DNA of 64,000 nt from positions 62,001 to 126,000 of the forward strand of contig PYIZ01000045.1 of assembly GCA_003635265.1 (NCBI GenBank), in the 5' to 3' direction. Position 1 is the first letter of the stretch, and every line of letters begins with the position of its first letter. Of the stretch, positions 16,496 through 24,137 are shown piece after piece. The position numbers and the translations under genes were made by a program. This DNA comes from Candidatus Poribacteria bacterium (lineage in GTDB: Bacteria; Poribacteria; WGA-4E; PCPOR2b). The notes under the pieces were generated by a model, which was not told the DNA's origin, did not search any database, and saw nothing but the letters and a program-made list of their open reading frames with translations.

Positions 16496-17422
16496 ATGAA
16501 ATCTCCACTGATTTGTATCGTTGGTCCAACCGCTGTCGGTAAAACCGAAATAGCGATTCAACTTGCACAACACCTCGACGCCGAAATTGTGTCACTCGAT
16601 TCACGGCAGATTTACCGGGAGATGGACATCGGCACGGCAAAGCCAACGCCAGATCAACGGGGTGCGGTGCCGCACCATCTCATTGATTGTGTGGACGTGG
16701 ATCAACCCTTCTCCGTTGCAGAATATCAGCGGTTGGCAGATGTTGCAATTACAGAGATTTGGGAGCGCGGCAAAAGGACGATGGCTGTCGGCGGGGCGGG
16801 ACTCTATTTTCGTGGTCTTATTGATGGGCTTTTCGACGGTCCTGGGGCGGATGCCGAGATTCGATCGAAACTTCAACGGGAAGCGGAGGAACATGGCAAC
16901 GTCGCCCTGCATGAACAGCTACGTCGATGCGATCCAGAGACCGCAGATCGGGTGCACCCAAATAACCGCGTCAAAGTCATTCGTGCCTTAGAGGTTTACG
17001 AACTGACAGGGAAACCTATTTCTGCCCTGCAGCAGCAGTGGAAGAGGAATAAACCCCGCTACCCATTCCGGGCGTTTGGACTTAACATGCCACGTGAGAT
17101 GCTTTATCGGCGGATTGAAGATCGCGTGGAGGAGATGGTAGAGGCTGGTCTTATTGCAGAGGTCAAAGGGCTATTAGATCAAGGTTACCCACGCAGCTGC
17201 GTTGCAATGCAGAGTTTCGGATACAAGGAACTCATCGAATATCTGGACGGAAAACGAACTCTTGATGAAGGGATTGCACTCTTAAAACAGAACACCCGTC
17301 GATTCGCTAAACGGCAGTTGACATGGTTTTGCAACGATCTACGGATTGAATGGCTGGACATCTCTCAGTTTTCATCGATAGATAGGATTGTGGATAACCT
17401 TCTGGCAAAGAACTCCGTCTAA
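16496..17422 (+). CDS. miaA: tRNA dimethylallyltransferase MiaA
   Basis: This 308-residue protein transfers the dimethylallyl group to A37 of tRNAs that read UNN codons. The P-loop GPTAVGKT (10-17), the SLDSRQIYREMDIGTAKP segment near 36, the VGGAGLYFRGL motif near 101 and the QNTRRFAKRQLTWF stretch near 266 are all standard for MiaA. Length is normal. The start lacks a strong Shine-Dalgarno site and follows a block of repeats. The DUF4175-like gene starts 87 bases after its stop. Confidence 0.97.
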   Translation: MKSPLICIVGPTAVGKTEIAIQLAQHLDAEIVSLDSRQIYREMDIGTAKPTPDQRGAVPHHLIDCVDVDQPFSVAEYQRLADVAITEIWERGKRTMAVGGAGLYFRGLIDGLFDGPGADAEIRSKLQREAEEHGNVALHEQLRRCDPETADRVHPNNRVKVIRALEVYELTGKPISALQQQWKRNKPRYPFRAFGLNMPREMLYRRIEDRVEEMVEAGLIAEVKGLLDQGYPRSCVAMQSFGYKELIEYLDGKRTLDEGIALLKQNTRRFAKRQLTWFCNDLRIEWLDISQFSSIDRIVDNLLAKNSV

Positions 17423-17509
17423 CACATTTACGCCTCAATAATTACTAAGGGATAGAAGAACAACGAACCCATTTGCTCACAGATCATACGCTCACACTGG
17501 AGGTAAACA

Positions 17510-20500
17510 ATGGCAGCAAGGGAAGGTTACACAGAACTACAAGCAAGAGTTTTAGCAGCCCGCCGTGTCTGGAAACGGACACTATTTTGGACCGGTTGCG
17601 CGATTGCTATTGTTGGATTGATCGCGATCCTCGCTGGCGCGGCGATTGTAGACCTGCTGATGCCGCTACCGAGCAGCGTTCGGATTGCGCTGCTCATCGC
17701 TATCATTGGTACCGTGGGTTATCTTCTCTTTAGATACCTCATCCAACCGCTTCGGGTGAAACTGACACCTCACGATGTTGCACTTAACGTCGAGCGGAAG
17801 CACCAGGATCTTGAAGATCGTCTCGTCAGTGCTCTCCAATTCGGCAAGGTGGAAACCGAAGATCCAATCCAATCCCACCTGTTGCAGCGACTAGTCACGG
17901 ATGCCGTAGAGCGTACCGAAGGAATTGACTTCAAAGCAACGGTCGATAAAAGCAAAAAACGCAAGCAGGTCGGTATCGCGGTTGCCGCACTCGCCGGCTG
18001 TGCGCTTATAGCACTAATTTTTCCCACCGAACTCAACACTTCTCTGAATCGCCTATTGAGTCCTTGGGAAAAAACTGAGCCGGTATTCACGACAAAGCTG
18101 GTCGTTGAACCGGGGAACGCCCGTATTCTACGGGGTCGAAGCCTTGCGATTAACCTCGAAGTGACCGGCAAAGCTGCCGATAAGGCGCGACTCGTTTATA
18201 CAAAGGGAGATCCAACGGCTGACACGGAATCACCGCGTCAGGAAATTGATATGATGCAAATCGCGGGTGAAAAGCGTAAGTTTGGCTATGAAATCTTCAA
18301 CATCAATGAAGATATGGAATACTATGTAACAGCGAACGGAATAGAATCGGAGCGTTACACCGTTGAAGTGTTTGACATGCCGAAAGTTACCGCGATCGAA
18401 GTTACCTACACCTATCCCGAATACACGAGGTTGAAACCGATTATACAGCAGGGCGATGGGAATATCCGCGCCGTTGCGGGTTCTCAGGCAGAAGTCCGCA
18501 TTACGACAAACAAAGCTATCGAGTCAGCAACGCTTACAGTAGATGCGCAAGATCCGGTCCCGATGGTTATCTTCGACGGACGCACACTCACCACCCCTCT
18601 CGATGTGCTGAACGATGGAAAGTACACCGTTAAACTGCTCTGCGTCGATGGCTTTAATAACCAAGCCCCGATCGAATACACCATTACAGCAATGCCCGAT
18701 GAACTGCCTGAGATTGTTATCAAGGAGCCAGGCAGAGATATCAAAGCGACAAAATTAGAGGAGGTCAAAGTCCTCGCGGAGGCGACAGACGATTACGGCG
18801 TCGAAGAAATGACGTTGATGTACAGCATCGGATCCGGTGAGGCGCAAGAGCTGCCACTGGAAACTGTCGAGGTTAAAGCGCAAAAAATAATCTCTGGTGC
18901 TTACATCTTCTATCTCGAAGAACTCGATGTGGAGCCGGGAGAACTCATTTCCTACTACGCACAAGCTACCGACAACAACACGCGGACAGGTCCGGGGACA
19001 GGCACCTCTGAACTCTATTTTATCGAGGTACGCCCGTTCAATGAACGATATATGCAGATGGATGCTGCAGAAGGGCAGCAAAATCCGGAAGGACTACCAT
19101 TTCCCGATTTAATCGCAGATCAACGGACAATTATCAAGAAAACATGGAAGCATATCCACTCGCGTCCGTCCCCCATGACGGAAGATTATCAATCTGCTGT
19201 CAAACAGATAGGTAAAGAACAAGATCAACTTAAAGACACAACGCAGCGGGTTACCGATGAGTTGAGTATGTCGATGCGTGATGCAAATGTAGATCCCGAA
19301 ATGCTGATGAATCTGGAGGAAGCCGTCGGCAAGATGGGTGAAGCGAGCGATGAACTCTTTGCCATAAAGCCGAAAGAAGCACTGCCACATGAACAGGACG
19401 CTCTCGAACTTCTCACCAAAGCTATGATGGAACTAGATAAGGTCTTGACACAGATGCGTTCAAGCGGTAGTCAAGCAGCCGCCGATAATATAGAGATGGA
19501 TATGGAGGATCTCCAAGACACCATTGAGCAAGATCAGATTGAGTTGGATGAGGAGATGCGCGAACTAACGCAGGAGCTATTGGATCAAGCAAGAGATATG
19601 CTCGCCCAACAGGAACAACTCACAGAGCAGAGCCAACAATTGGCACGGGAGGGGCAACCTTCACGGCGAGAGATGCAGCAAAATAGCCAGCAGGAGCAAC
19701 GGTTGGCAGGACAAGCCCAGCAGATGGCAGAACAGGCTCAACAGATGGGGCAGTCAGTCGGTCAAGGTGCCGGCGACAGTACAGGACAGCGCATGGTTCA
19801 AGCTGGTGAAGTGTTGCAGCAGGCATCTGAGAATATGCAGGCAGCTTCAGAGAATATGGGGGCTGGACAACCGCAGATGGGAGCTGCGAAGGGACAAAAA
19901 GCCGAAGAAAACCTGCAGCAAGCGATCGAGGAACTGGAGAAGGTCGCAGCCCAGTACACCGATCAAGCCCTTGAGGCTGTGACCGAATCGCTCGACCAAC
20001 TCACGGCTGCACAATCGGAAATCCGAGAACAAACGGAAACGCTTGAGGAAGAAACTCGACGGGATGGCCTCAGCGTTGAAGATGCTCGGAATGCCTCTCA
20101 ATTGGCAAATGAACAGCGAACCCTTCGCCGGGACCTTGAGCAACTGCAACGCAACCTCTCGAATTTGCGGGAGGCACTGAACGAAACCGAACCTCAAGCG
20201 GCGCGAAATGTTGCGGATGCAAACCGTCGCATCATCGAGGAGCAGGTGTCTGAAAATATGGAAGACGCACAACGGGCGTTGCAGTGGCGGAACTTCCAAT
20301 CCTCAGAGCGGGAGCAACGGGAGGTACTTGACACTCTCTTGGAGGCCCGAGATGATCTACAGCAAGCGAGGACAAATCTAGCGGAAACAGAGGAGGAGCG
20401 ACTCGACGCAGCATTGGACCAGATCGAAAGTTGGCAAACCCAGATGGAGGACATCCAACGCGAGCTTGAGGCAATGGACAGTCAGGAGACACCGCTAACG

Positions 20501-20908
20501 CCTGAACAGGAGGCACGGCAGCAACAGTTATCCGAACAGCAGGCAGAGATACAGCAGCGCGCCCAAGAGGCAATGGAAGCACAGCAGCAAGGAGATGCTC
20601 AGGGGGAGGAACAAGCGCAGGTCGAAGACTCTCGGCGTGCCGGAGTGGGAGGTGCGGAGTCGGATCGTGAACTCAGGGAACTCTGGCTTGACGCGATCCG
20701 CGCTATGGACAATCGTCCCGGAACCCGGAGGGCACCGTTTCCCGTCTACGATTTCTCTCTGCGCGAACTCAGAAAGCTAGAACGAGCGATTGAAGAACGC
20801 CTCGTCGTAATTCAGGAAAAGAAGCAACTCGCACAGGTACTTAGAGAAGATGTGCCACCTGAGTACCGGAGGCTGGTCGATCAGTACTATGAGTCTCTAG
20901 CGAAGTGA
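17510..20908 (+). CDS. Large DUF4175-like membrane protein with Gln-rich coiled coil
   Basis: This 1132-residue protein starts after TGGAGG. Three hydrophobic helices (about 24-45, 62-84 and 152-172) precede a beta-rich extracytoplasmic part of about 200-500, with repeated Ig-like patterns such as VTAIEVTYTYPEYTRLKP. From about 540 to 1030 it is highly charged, Gln/Glu-rich and mostly helical, with long predicted coiled coils (EQAQQM and QLTEQ repeats). This matches DUF4175 proteins, whose function is unknown; they are often near MoxR/DUF58/BatA-type genes, which are elsewhere in this window. The C terminus (FPVYDFSLRELRKLERAIEE) looks folded. The stop TGA merges with a GTGAAAC-type repeat. 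Confidence 0.75.
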   Translation: MAAREGYTELQARVLAARRVWKRTLFWTGCAIAIVGLIAILAGAAIVDLLMPLPSSVRIALLIAIIGTVGYLLFRYLIQPLRVKLTPHDVALNVERKHQDLEDRLVSALQFGKVETEDPIQSHLLQRLVTDAVERTEGIDFKATVDKSKKRKQVGIAVAALAGCALIALIFPTELNTSLNRLLSPWEKTEPVFTTKLVVEPGNARILRGRSLAINLEVTGKAADKARLVYTKGDPTADTESPRQEIDMMQIAGEKRKFGYEIFNINEDMEYYVTANGIESERYTVEVFDMPKVTAIEVTYTYPEYTRLKPIIQQGDGNIRAVAGSQAEVRITTNKAIESATLTVDAQDPVPMVIFDGRTLTTPLDVLNDGKYTVKLLCVDGFNNQAPIEYTITAMPDELPEIVIKEPGRDIKATKLEEVKVLAEATDDYGVEEMTLMYSIGSGEAQELPLETVEVKAQKIISGAYIFYLEELDVEPGELISYYAQATDNNTRTGPGTGTSELYFIEVRPFNERYMQMDAAEGQQNPEGLPFPDLIADQRTIIKKTWKHIHSRPSPMTEDYQSAVKQIGKEQDQLKDTTQRVTDELSMSMRDANVDPEMLMNLEEAVGKMGEASDELFAIKPKEALPHEQDALELLTKAMMELDKVLTQMRSSGSQAAADNIEMDMEDLQDTIEQDQIELDEEMRELTQELLDQARDMLAQQEQLTEQSQQLAREGQPSRREMQQNSQQEQRLAGQAQQMAEQAQQMGQSVGQGAGDSTGQRMVQAGEVLQQASENMQAASENMGAGQPQMGAAKGQKAEENLQQAIEELEKVAAQYTDQALEAVTESLDQLTAAQSEIREQTETLEEETRRDGLSVEDARNASQLANEQRTLRRDLEQLQRNLSNLREALNETEPQAARNVADANRRIIEEQVSENMEDAQRALQWRNFQSSEREQREVLDTLLEARDDLQQARTNLAETEEERLDAALDQIESWQTQMEDIQRELEAMDSQETPLTPEQEARQQQLSEQQAEIQQRAQEAMEAQQQGDAQGEEQAQVEDSRRAGVGGAESDRELRELWLDAIRAMDNRPGTRRAPFPVYDFSLRELRKLERAIEERLVVIQEKKQLAQVLREDVPPEYRRLVDQYYESLAK

Positions 20909-20962
20909 AACATGATGTGTGAATTTAATAGTTAAAATGAACGCATTTGTGGAGATAATGAT

Positions 20963-21298
20963 ATGGCACTTCCGATTGAATCCGAACCAATCCCATTGGA
21001 GGTAGACGCTAACGGCGTTGTTCGCGTTGGTGGGACCCGCATAACGCTCGACACAATTGTGGCTGCGTTCAGCCAAGGTGCAACCGCTGAAGAGATTACG
21101 CATCAGTATCCTTCTCTCCATCTAGCCGATGTGTACGCCGTAATTGCATACTACCTGCGGCAACGCGAGGCGGTCGAATCTTATTTGCAACACCGGCAAA
21201 AGGATGCGGACAACATACGAAAGCAGAATGAATCTCGATTTGACCCGAACGGTGTGCGTGACCGTCTTTTAGGTCGGGAATCTATGACAAATTCATAA
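20963..21298 (+). CDS. DUF433 domain protein, orphan antitoxin-like
   Basis: This 111-residue protein has the DUF433 winged-helix pattern: an N-terminal beta hairpin (VRVGGTRITLDTIVAAFSQGATAEEITHQYP) and the LADVYAVIAYYL helix, followed by a charged C-terminal helix. DUF433 proteins commonly act as the antitoxin or DNA-binding partner of a PIN-like (DUF5615) toxin encoded just downstream. No such toxin gene is present here; instead repeat DNA begins right at the stop codon. The protein may be a stand-alone regulator or the remnant of a toxin-antitoxin pair. Confidence 0.8.
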   Translation: MALPIESEPIPLEVDANGVVRVGGTRITLDTIVAAFSQGATAEEITHQYPSLHLADVYAVIAYYLRQREAVESYLQHRQKDADNIRKQNESRFDPNGVRDRLLGRESMTNS

Positions 21299-21590
21299 TA
21301 ACCAATGGTGCTAGTTTGCAGCTGTTGATAACGTGAAACGTGATGTCCCGTTCCGAGGATCCCGATCTATCGGGACGTGAAACGTAATAATCAGCCGTTC
21401 AACGGTTCATTTAGCCCCAGCGGGGCGACATGTTTATAGACACGGATAAACAAATACCCTAAAGCCCCAGAGGGGCGACATATACAGCCGAAGAGAATGA
21501 ATCAATAAGCTCCCCGATAAATCGGGATCCAAAGCGACTTGAACAATGTGGAAACGACTCTCTCACTAACTCGCACCAAAGGTTAATACG
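21299..21590. repeat. Composite interspersed-repeat block
   Basis: From the DUF433 stop onward the gap is almost wholly repeats: TAACCAATGGTGCTAG (21299-21314), GCAGCTGTTGATAACGTGAAACGTGATG-type sequence (21319-21345), CCCGATCTATCGGG (21361-21374), two GCCCCAG(C/A)GGGGCGACAT units (about 21414-21433 and 21463-21483), CCCCGATAAATCGGGA (21512-21527), and an ACTTGAAC...ACTCGCACCAAAGGTT segment. The first part, with the GCCCCAG units, recurs inverted at 51988-52142. No gene is seen. Confidence 0.7.
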
Positions 21591-21605
21591 AAAGGATTCA
21601 TGTGC

Positions 21606-22424
21606 ATGGAAAACGCCGAAACTGTTAGTCTCACCCTCGCACAACGGCTGCATTTCGACATCTACGGTTTTGTGCTGCTAGAGAACGTCTTGACCACCGA
21701 TGAAGTTGCTCGCATGAAGGATGCGCTCCATCGGATGAAAGCCGATCCGGATCTTGAGTCCAAACGGGTCTACACCCATACGCGCGGCGAACACCATATA
21801 CTGCTGGGCAATCTGGTCGAGTATGATCCCGCCCTGCTGGAATATGCCGCCCATCCCAAACTGGTGCCGCTTGTTGAGGAGGTAGTCGGCGGTAAGGTCC
21901 GCCTTGAGGAGACCGAGGCAATCATCAATAGCAGAGATCCAGAGGCGGATATTGAGGAACTCCACAAACGACGCTATAACCCCACCGGATTCCATCGCGG
22001 AACACAGCACGGTTGGGGAACCTACATGGAACAGAGCAAATTCCACTGCATCTTCGTCAAGACGTTGACCTATCTCACCGATGTAGGGCCCGACGACGGC
22101 GGCACCTGTTTCATCCCCGGCAGCCACCGGCTCACTTGGGACAGGGAAGAGATGATCGAAGCCGCACTCTCCGACGACAAGCTGATTCATCAGGTAGAGG
22201 CAACCGCCGGCTCGGTTCTGCTCTTTCCGGAATCCCTCATCCACAGCACAACCGCTATCCGCAGCGACAAGGAACGCACAATCCTAGTCGCTGGGTATAC
22301 CCCACCGATGGTGCGTGAGTGGCCCGGTAACGAGATCAGCTCTGAGTTTGTCGAAACCCTGCCCGAAGATATCAAGCCGCTTATTTCTGGAAGCGATAGT
22401 TGGCGTTGGCAGAGACGGTATTAA
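21606..22424 (+). CDS. PhyH family protein with HXG in place of HXD
   Basis: This 272-residue protein is assigned from the ATG at 21606, nine bases after AAAGGA; an ATG at 21600 is the alternative. The PhyH fold is clear (FIPGSHRLTWDR near 169, distal His213 in LIHSTT, Arg224). At the proximal iron site the sequence is His130-Arg131-Gly132 (GFHRGTQH) where normal members have HXD. Loss of the carboxylate ligand is the hallmark of Fe/2OG halogenases such as SyrB2 (HXA) and WelO5 (HXG), where halide takes its place. It may instead be inactive or use another ligand. It lies between repeat blocks and seems monocistronic. Confidence 0.85.
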   Translation: MENAETVSLTLAQRLHFDIYGFVLLENVLTTDEVARMKDALHRMKADPDLESKRVYTHTRGEHHILLGNLVEYDPALLEYAAHPKLVPLVEEVVGGKVRLEETEAIINSRDPEADIEELHKRRYNPTGFHRGTQHGWGTYMEQSKFHCIFVKTLTYLTDVGPDDGGTCFIPGSHRLTWDREEMIEAALSDDKLIHQVEATAGSVLLFPESLIHSTTAIRSDKERTILVAGYTPPMVREWPGNEISSEFVETLPEDIKPLISGSDSWRWQRRY

Positions 22425-22534
22425 TAACCTTTGGTGCTAGTTGGTGAGGATATTGAGTTCGAGAGTTCTCACGTTTTACGCATCACGTTTCACGTTTCAT
22501 CTGATTTAAAGTAGCAAAGAGAGGATAAAAATAA

Positions 22535-22843
22535 ATGCCAAACGTTAAGATGTATACAACCAGTTTCTGTCCATACTGCTATAAGGCGAAAGGTATCCTT
22601 GACAGGCTGGGAATTGAATTTGAAGAAATCAACATCAAAGGGGATCCCTCGATGCGCGATGAAATTGAGCAGCTAACAGGTCGCCGCGATGTGCCACAAA
22701 TCTTTATTGATGACCAACATATCGGCGATGACGATGATTTAGCTGAACTCGCAGCATCGGGGCAACTAAACGAAATTTTCAACATAGAAGGAGAAATAGA
22801 TGGCAGAGATAAGAAACGGAAACGATGGTTTGGAAGAGCGTAA
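22535..22843 (+). CDS. Glutaredoxin
   Basis: This 102-residue protein has a thioredoxin fold with the dithiol active site CPYC (12-15 in TTSFCPYCYKAKG). The TxxVPQIFI glutathione-binding cis-proline segment (RRDVPQIFIDD) and the C-terminal HIGDDDDLAEL motif are also present. It reduces disulfides or glutathionylated proteins. Its last 44 bases overlap the start of the thioredoxin reductase gene, so the two are transcribed and probably translated together. It is a likely electron donor for the peroxidase selenoproteins in the window, by inference only. Confidence 0.93.
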   Translation: MPNVKMYTTSFCPYCYKAKGILDRLGIEFEEINIKGDPSMRDEIEQLTGRRDVPQIFIDDQHIGDDDDLAELAASGQLNEIFNIEGEIDGRDKKRKRWFGRA

Positions 22844-23771
22844 TATCATCATTATCGGTGGCGGCACAGCGGGTTTCGCCGCAGGGGTCTACACCTCACG
22901 GGCAATGCTGGAGCCGCTACTCATCACCGGAGATGCACTCGGTGGGCAACTCTCACTGACGCTCGACCTTGAGAACTATCCGGGCTTCTTCGGGACCGAA
23001 GCCGCAGAGTTTATCACAGGGATGCAGAAACAAGCCGAGCGTTTTGGGACTGAGGTAAAGTTTGACATGGTAACGGAGGTGGATTTCAATCGTCACCCAT
23101 TCTATCTGAAGACCTATGACCAAGAATACCTCGCCAAATCGGTTATCATTTGCACCGGCGCTTCGCCACGGACACTGGACATCCCCGGCGAAGAGGGGTA
23201 CGGCGGACGTGGTGTCTCCTACTGCGCCACCTGCGATGGATTCTTTTTCCAGGATCAACGCCTCATCGTTGTCGGTGGGGGCGATGCCGCCCTTGAGGAA
23301 GGGATATTTCTGACAAAGTATGCGTCAGAGGTCTATGTCGTCCACCGCCGAGACCAACTCCGCGCCAGCCAGATTATGCAGGAACGCGCCTTCAAGAACG
23401 ATAAGATCAAGTTCATCTGGGATACGGTCGTCGAAGAGATTCAAGGGGATGACGAAAAGGTTACCGGTGCGCTGCTCAAAAATGTGAAAACCGAGGATAA
23501 GCAGGTGTTTCCGATTGATGGCGTATTTATCTTCATCGGACACATCCCGAACACCGAGCTATTCAAAGATGTGATCGATATGGATGATCAGGAGTACATT
23601 GTCGTGGACAAGCTCCAGCGTACCAATATTGATGGTGTTTTCGCAGCTGGAGATGTACATGATCACATCTTTCGGCAAGCGATAACGGCTGCCGGTGCCG
23701 GTGCCGCAGCGGCTATCTCCGCGGAGAAATTCATCGCTGAGTTAGAAAACCGCGCTTATCCGGGACAGTAA
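22800..23771 (+). CDS. trxB: Thioredoxin reductase
   Basis: This 323-residue FAD/NADPH flavoenzyme reduces thioredoxin. It has the FAD-binding GGGTAGFAAGVYTSRA near 21, the redox CATC (near 142-145 in SYCATCDGFFF), the NADPH-binding VVGGGDAALEEGIFLT and the second FAD motif GVFAAGDVHD. Length is normal for bacterial TrxB. The start has AAGGAG and lies inside the 3' end of the glutaredoxin gene. Tight coupling with a glutaredoxin, rather than thioredoxin, hints that the pair serves one redox pathway. Confidence 0.95.
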   Translation: MAEIRNGNDGLEERNIIIIGGGTAGFAAGVYTSRAMLEPLLITGDALGGQLSLTLDLENYPGFFGTEAAEFITGMQKQAERFGTEVKFDMVTEVDFNRHPFYLKTYDQEYLAKSVIICTGASPRTLDIPGEEGYGGRGVSYCATCDGFFFQDQRLIVVGGGDAALEEGIFLTKYASEVYVVHRRDQLRASQIMQERAFKNDKIKFIWDTVVEEIQGDDEKVTGALLKNVKTEDKQVFPIDGVFIFIGHIPNTELFKDVIDMDDQEYIVVDKLQRTNIDGVFAAGDVHDHIFRQAITAAGAGAAAAISAEKFIAELENRAYPGQ

Positions 23772-24137
23772 GGACTTATAGTGAATCTTAGAATTAATAG
23801 AACACTCCAAATTGGTAGGCGCTGTTTCCAACTGCGCCGTTTCAACCTACCACGGCATCTACCGGGGTCGAAAGTGTCCACTGATTTTTAGAATCCACCA
23901 TATAAAATGGTGTTGTTCAAATGCTGAACACTATCGTTTTCGGTAACAATTCGCTTTGAACCGTTCAACCCAACCTACAGCCTACATTCGTAGGTCGGGC
24001 AGCCTCGATAAATCAGGATTTCGCTGCGCTCAACTTGCTCGACCCATAGCCCCAGCGGGGCGATATGTTTATAGCAACGCCGAATTCCCACACCCAAGCC
24101 CCAGAGGGGCGACATGTGATAGGGTAAGGAGAAGATT
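23772..24137. repeat. Repeat-rich 366-base gap after trxB
   Basis: The gap contains an inverted repeat with GGTAGGCGC and GCGCC...CCTACC arms (about 23814-23851), a GTTCAACCCAACCTA segment (about 23959) that recurs in reverse near 61388, a GATAAATCAGGATTTCGCTGC segment (about 24004-24024) similar to one near 16402, and two GCCCCAG(C/A)GGGGCGA(C/T)AT units (about 24049-24068 and 24095-24115). No coding sequence is seen until the AAGGAG site of the next gene. Confidence 0.6.

Noticed and set aside
21414..21483. CRISPR-like repeats
   Set aside because: Only two units per site, with no array, no regular spacers and no cas genes.
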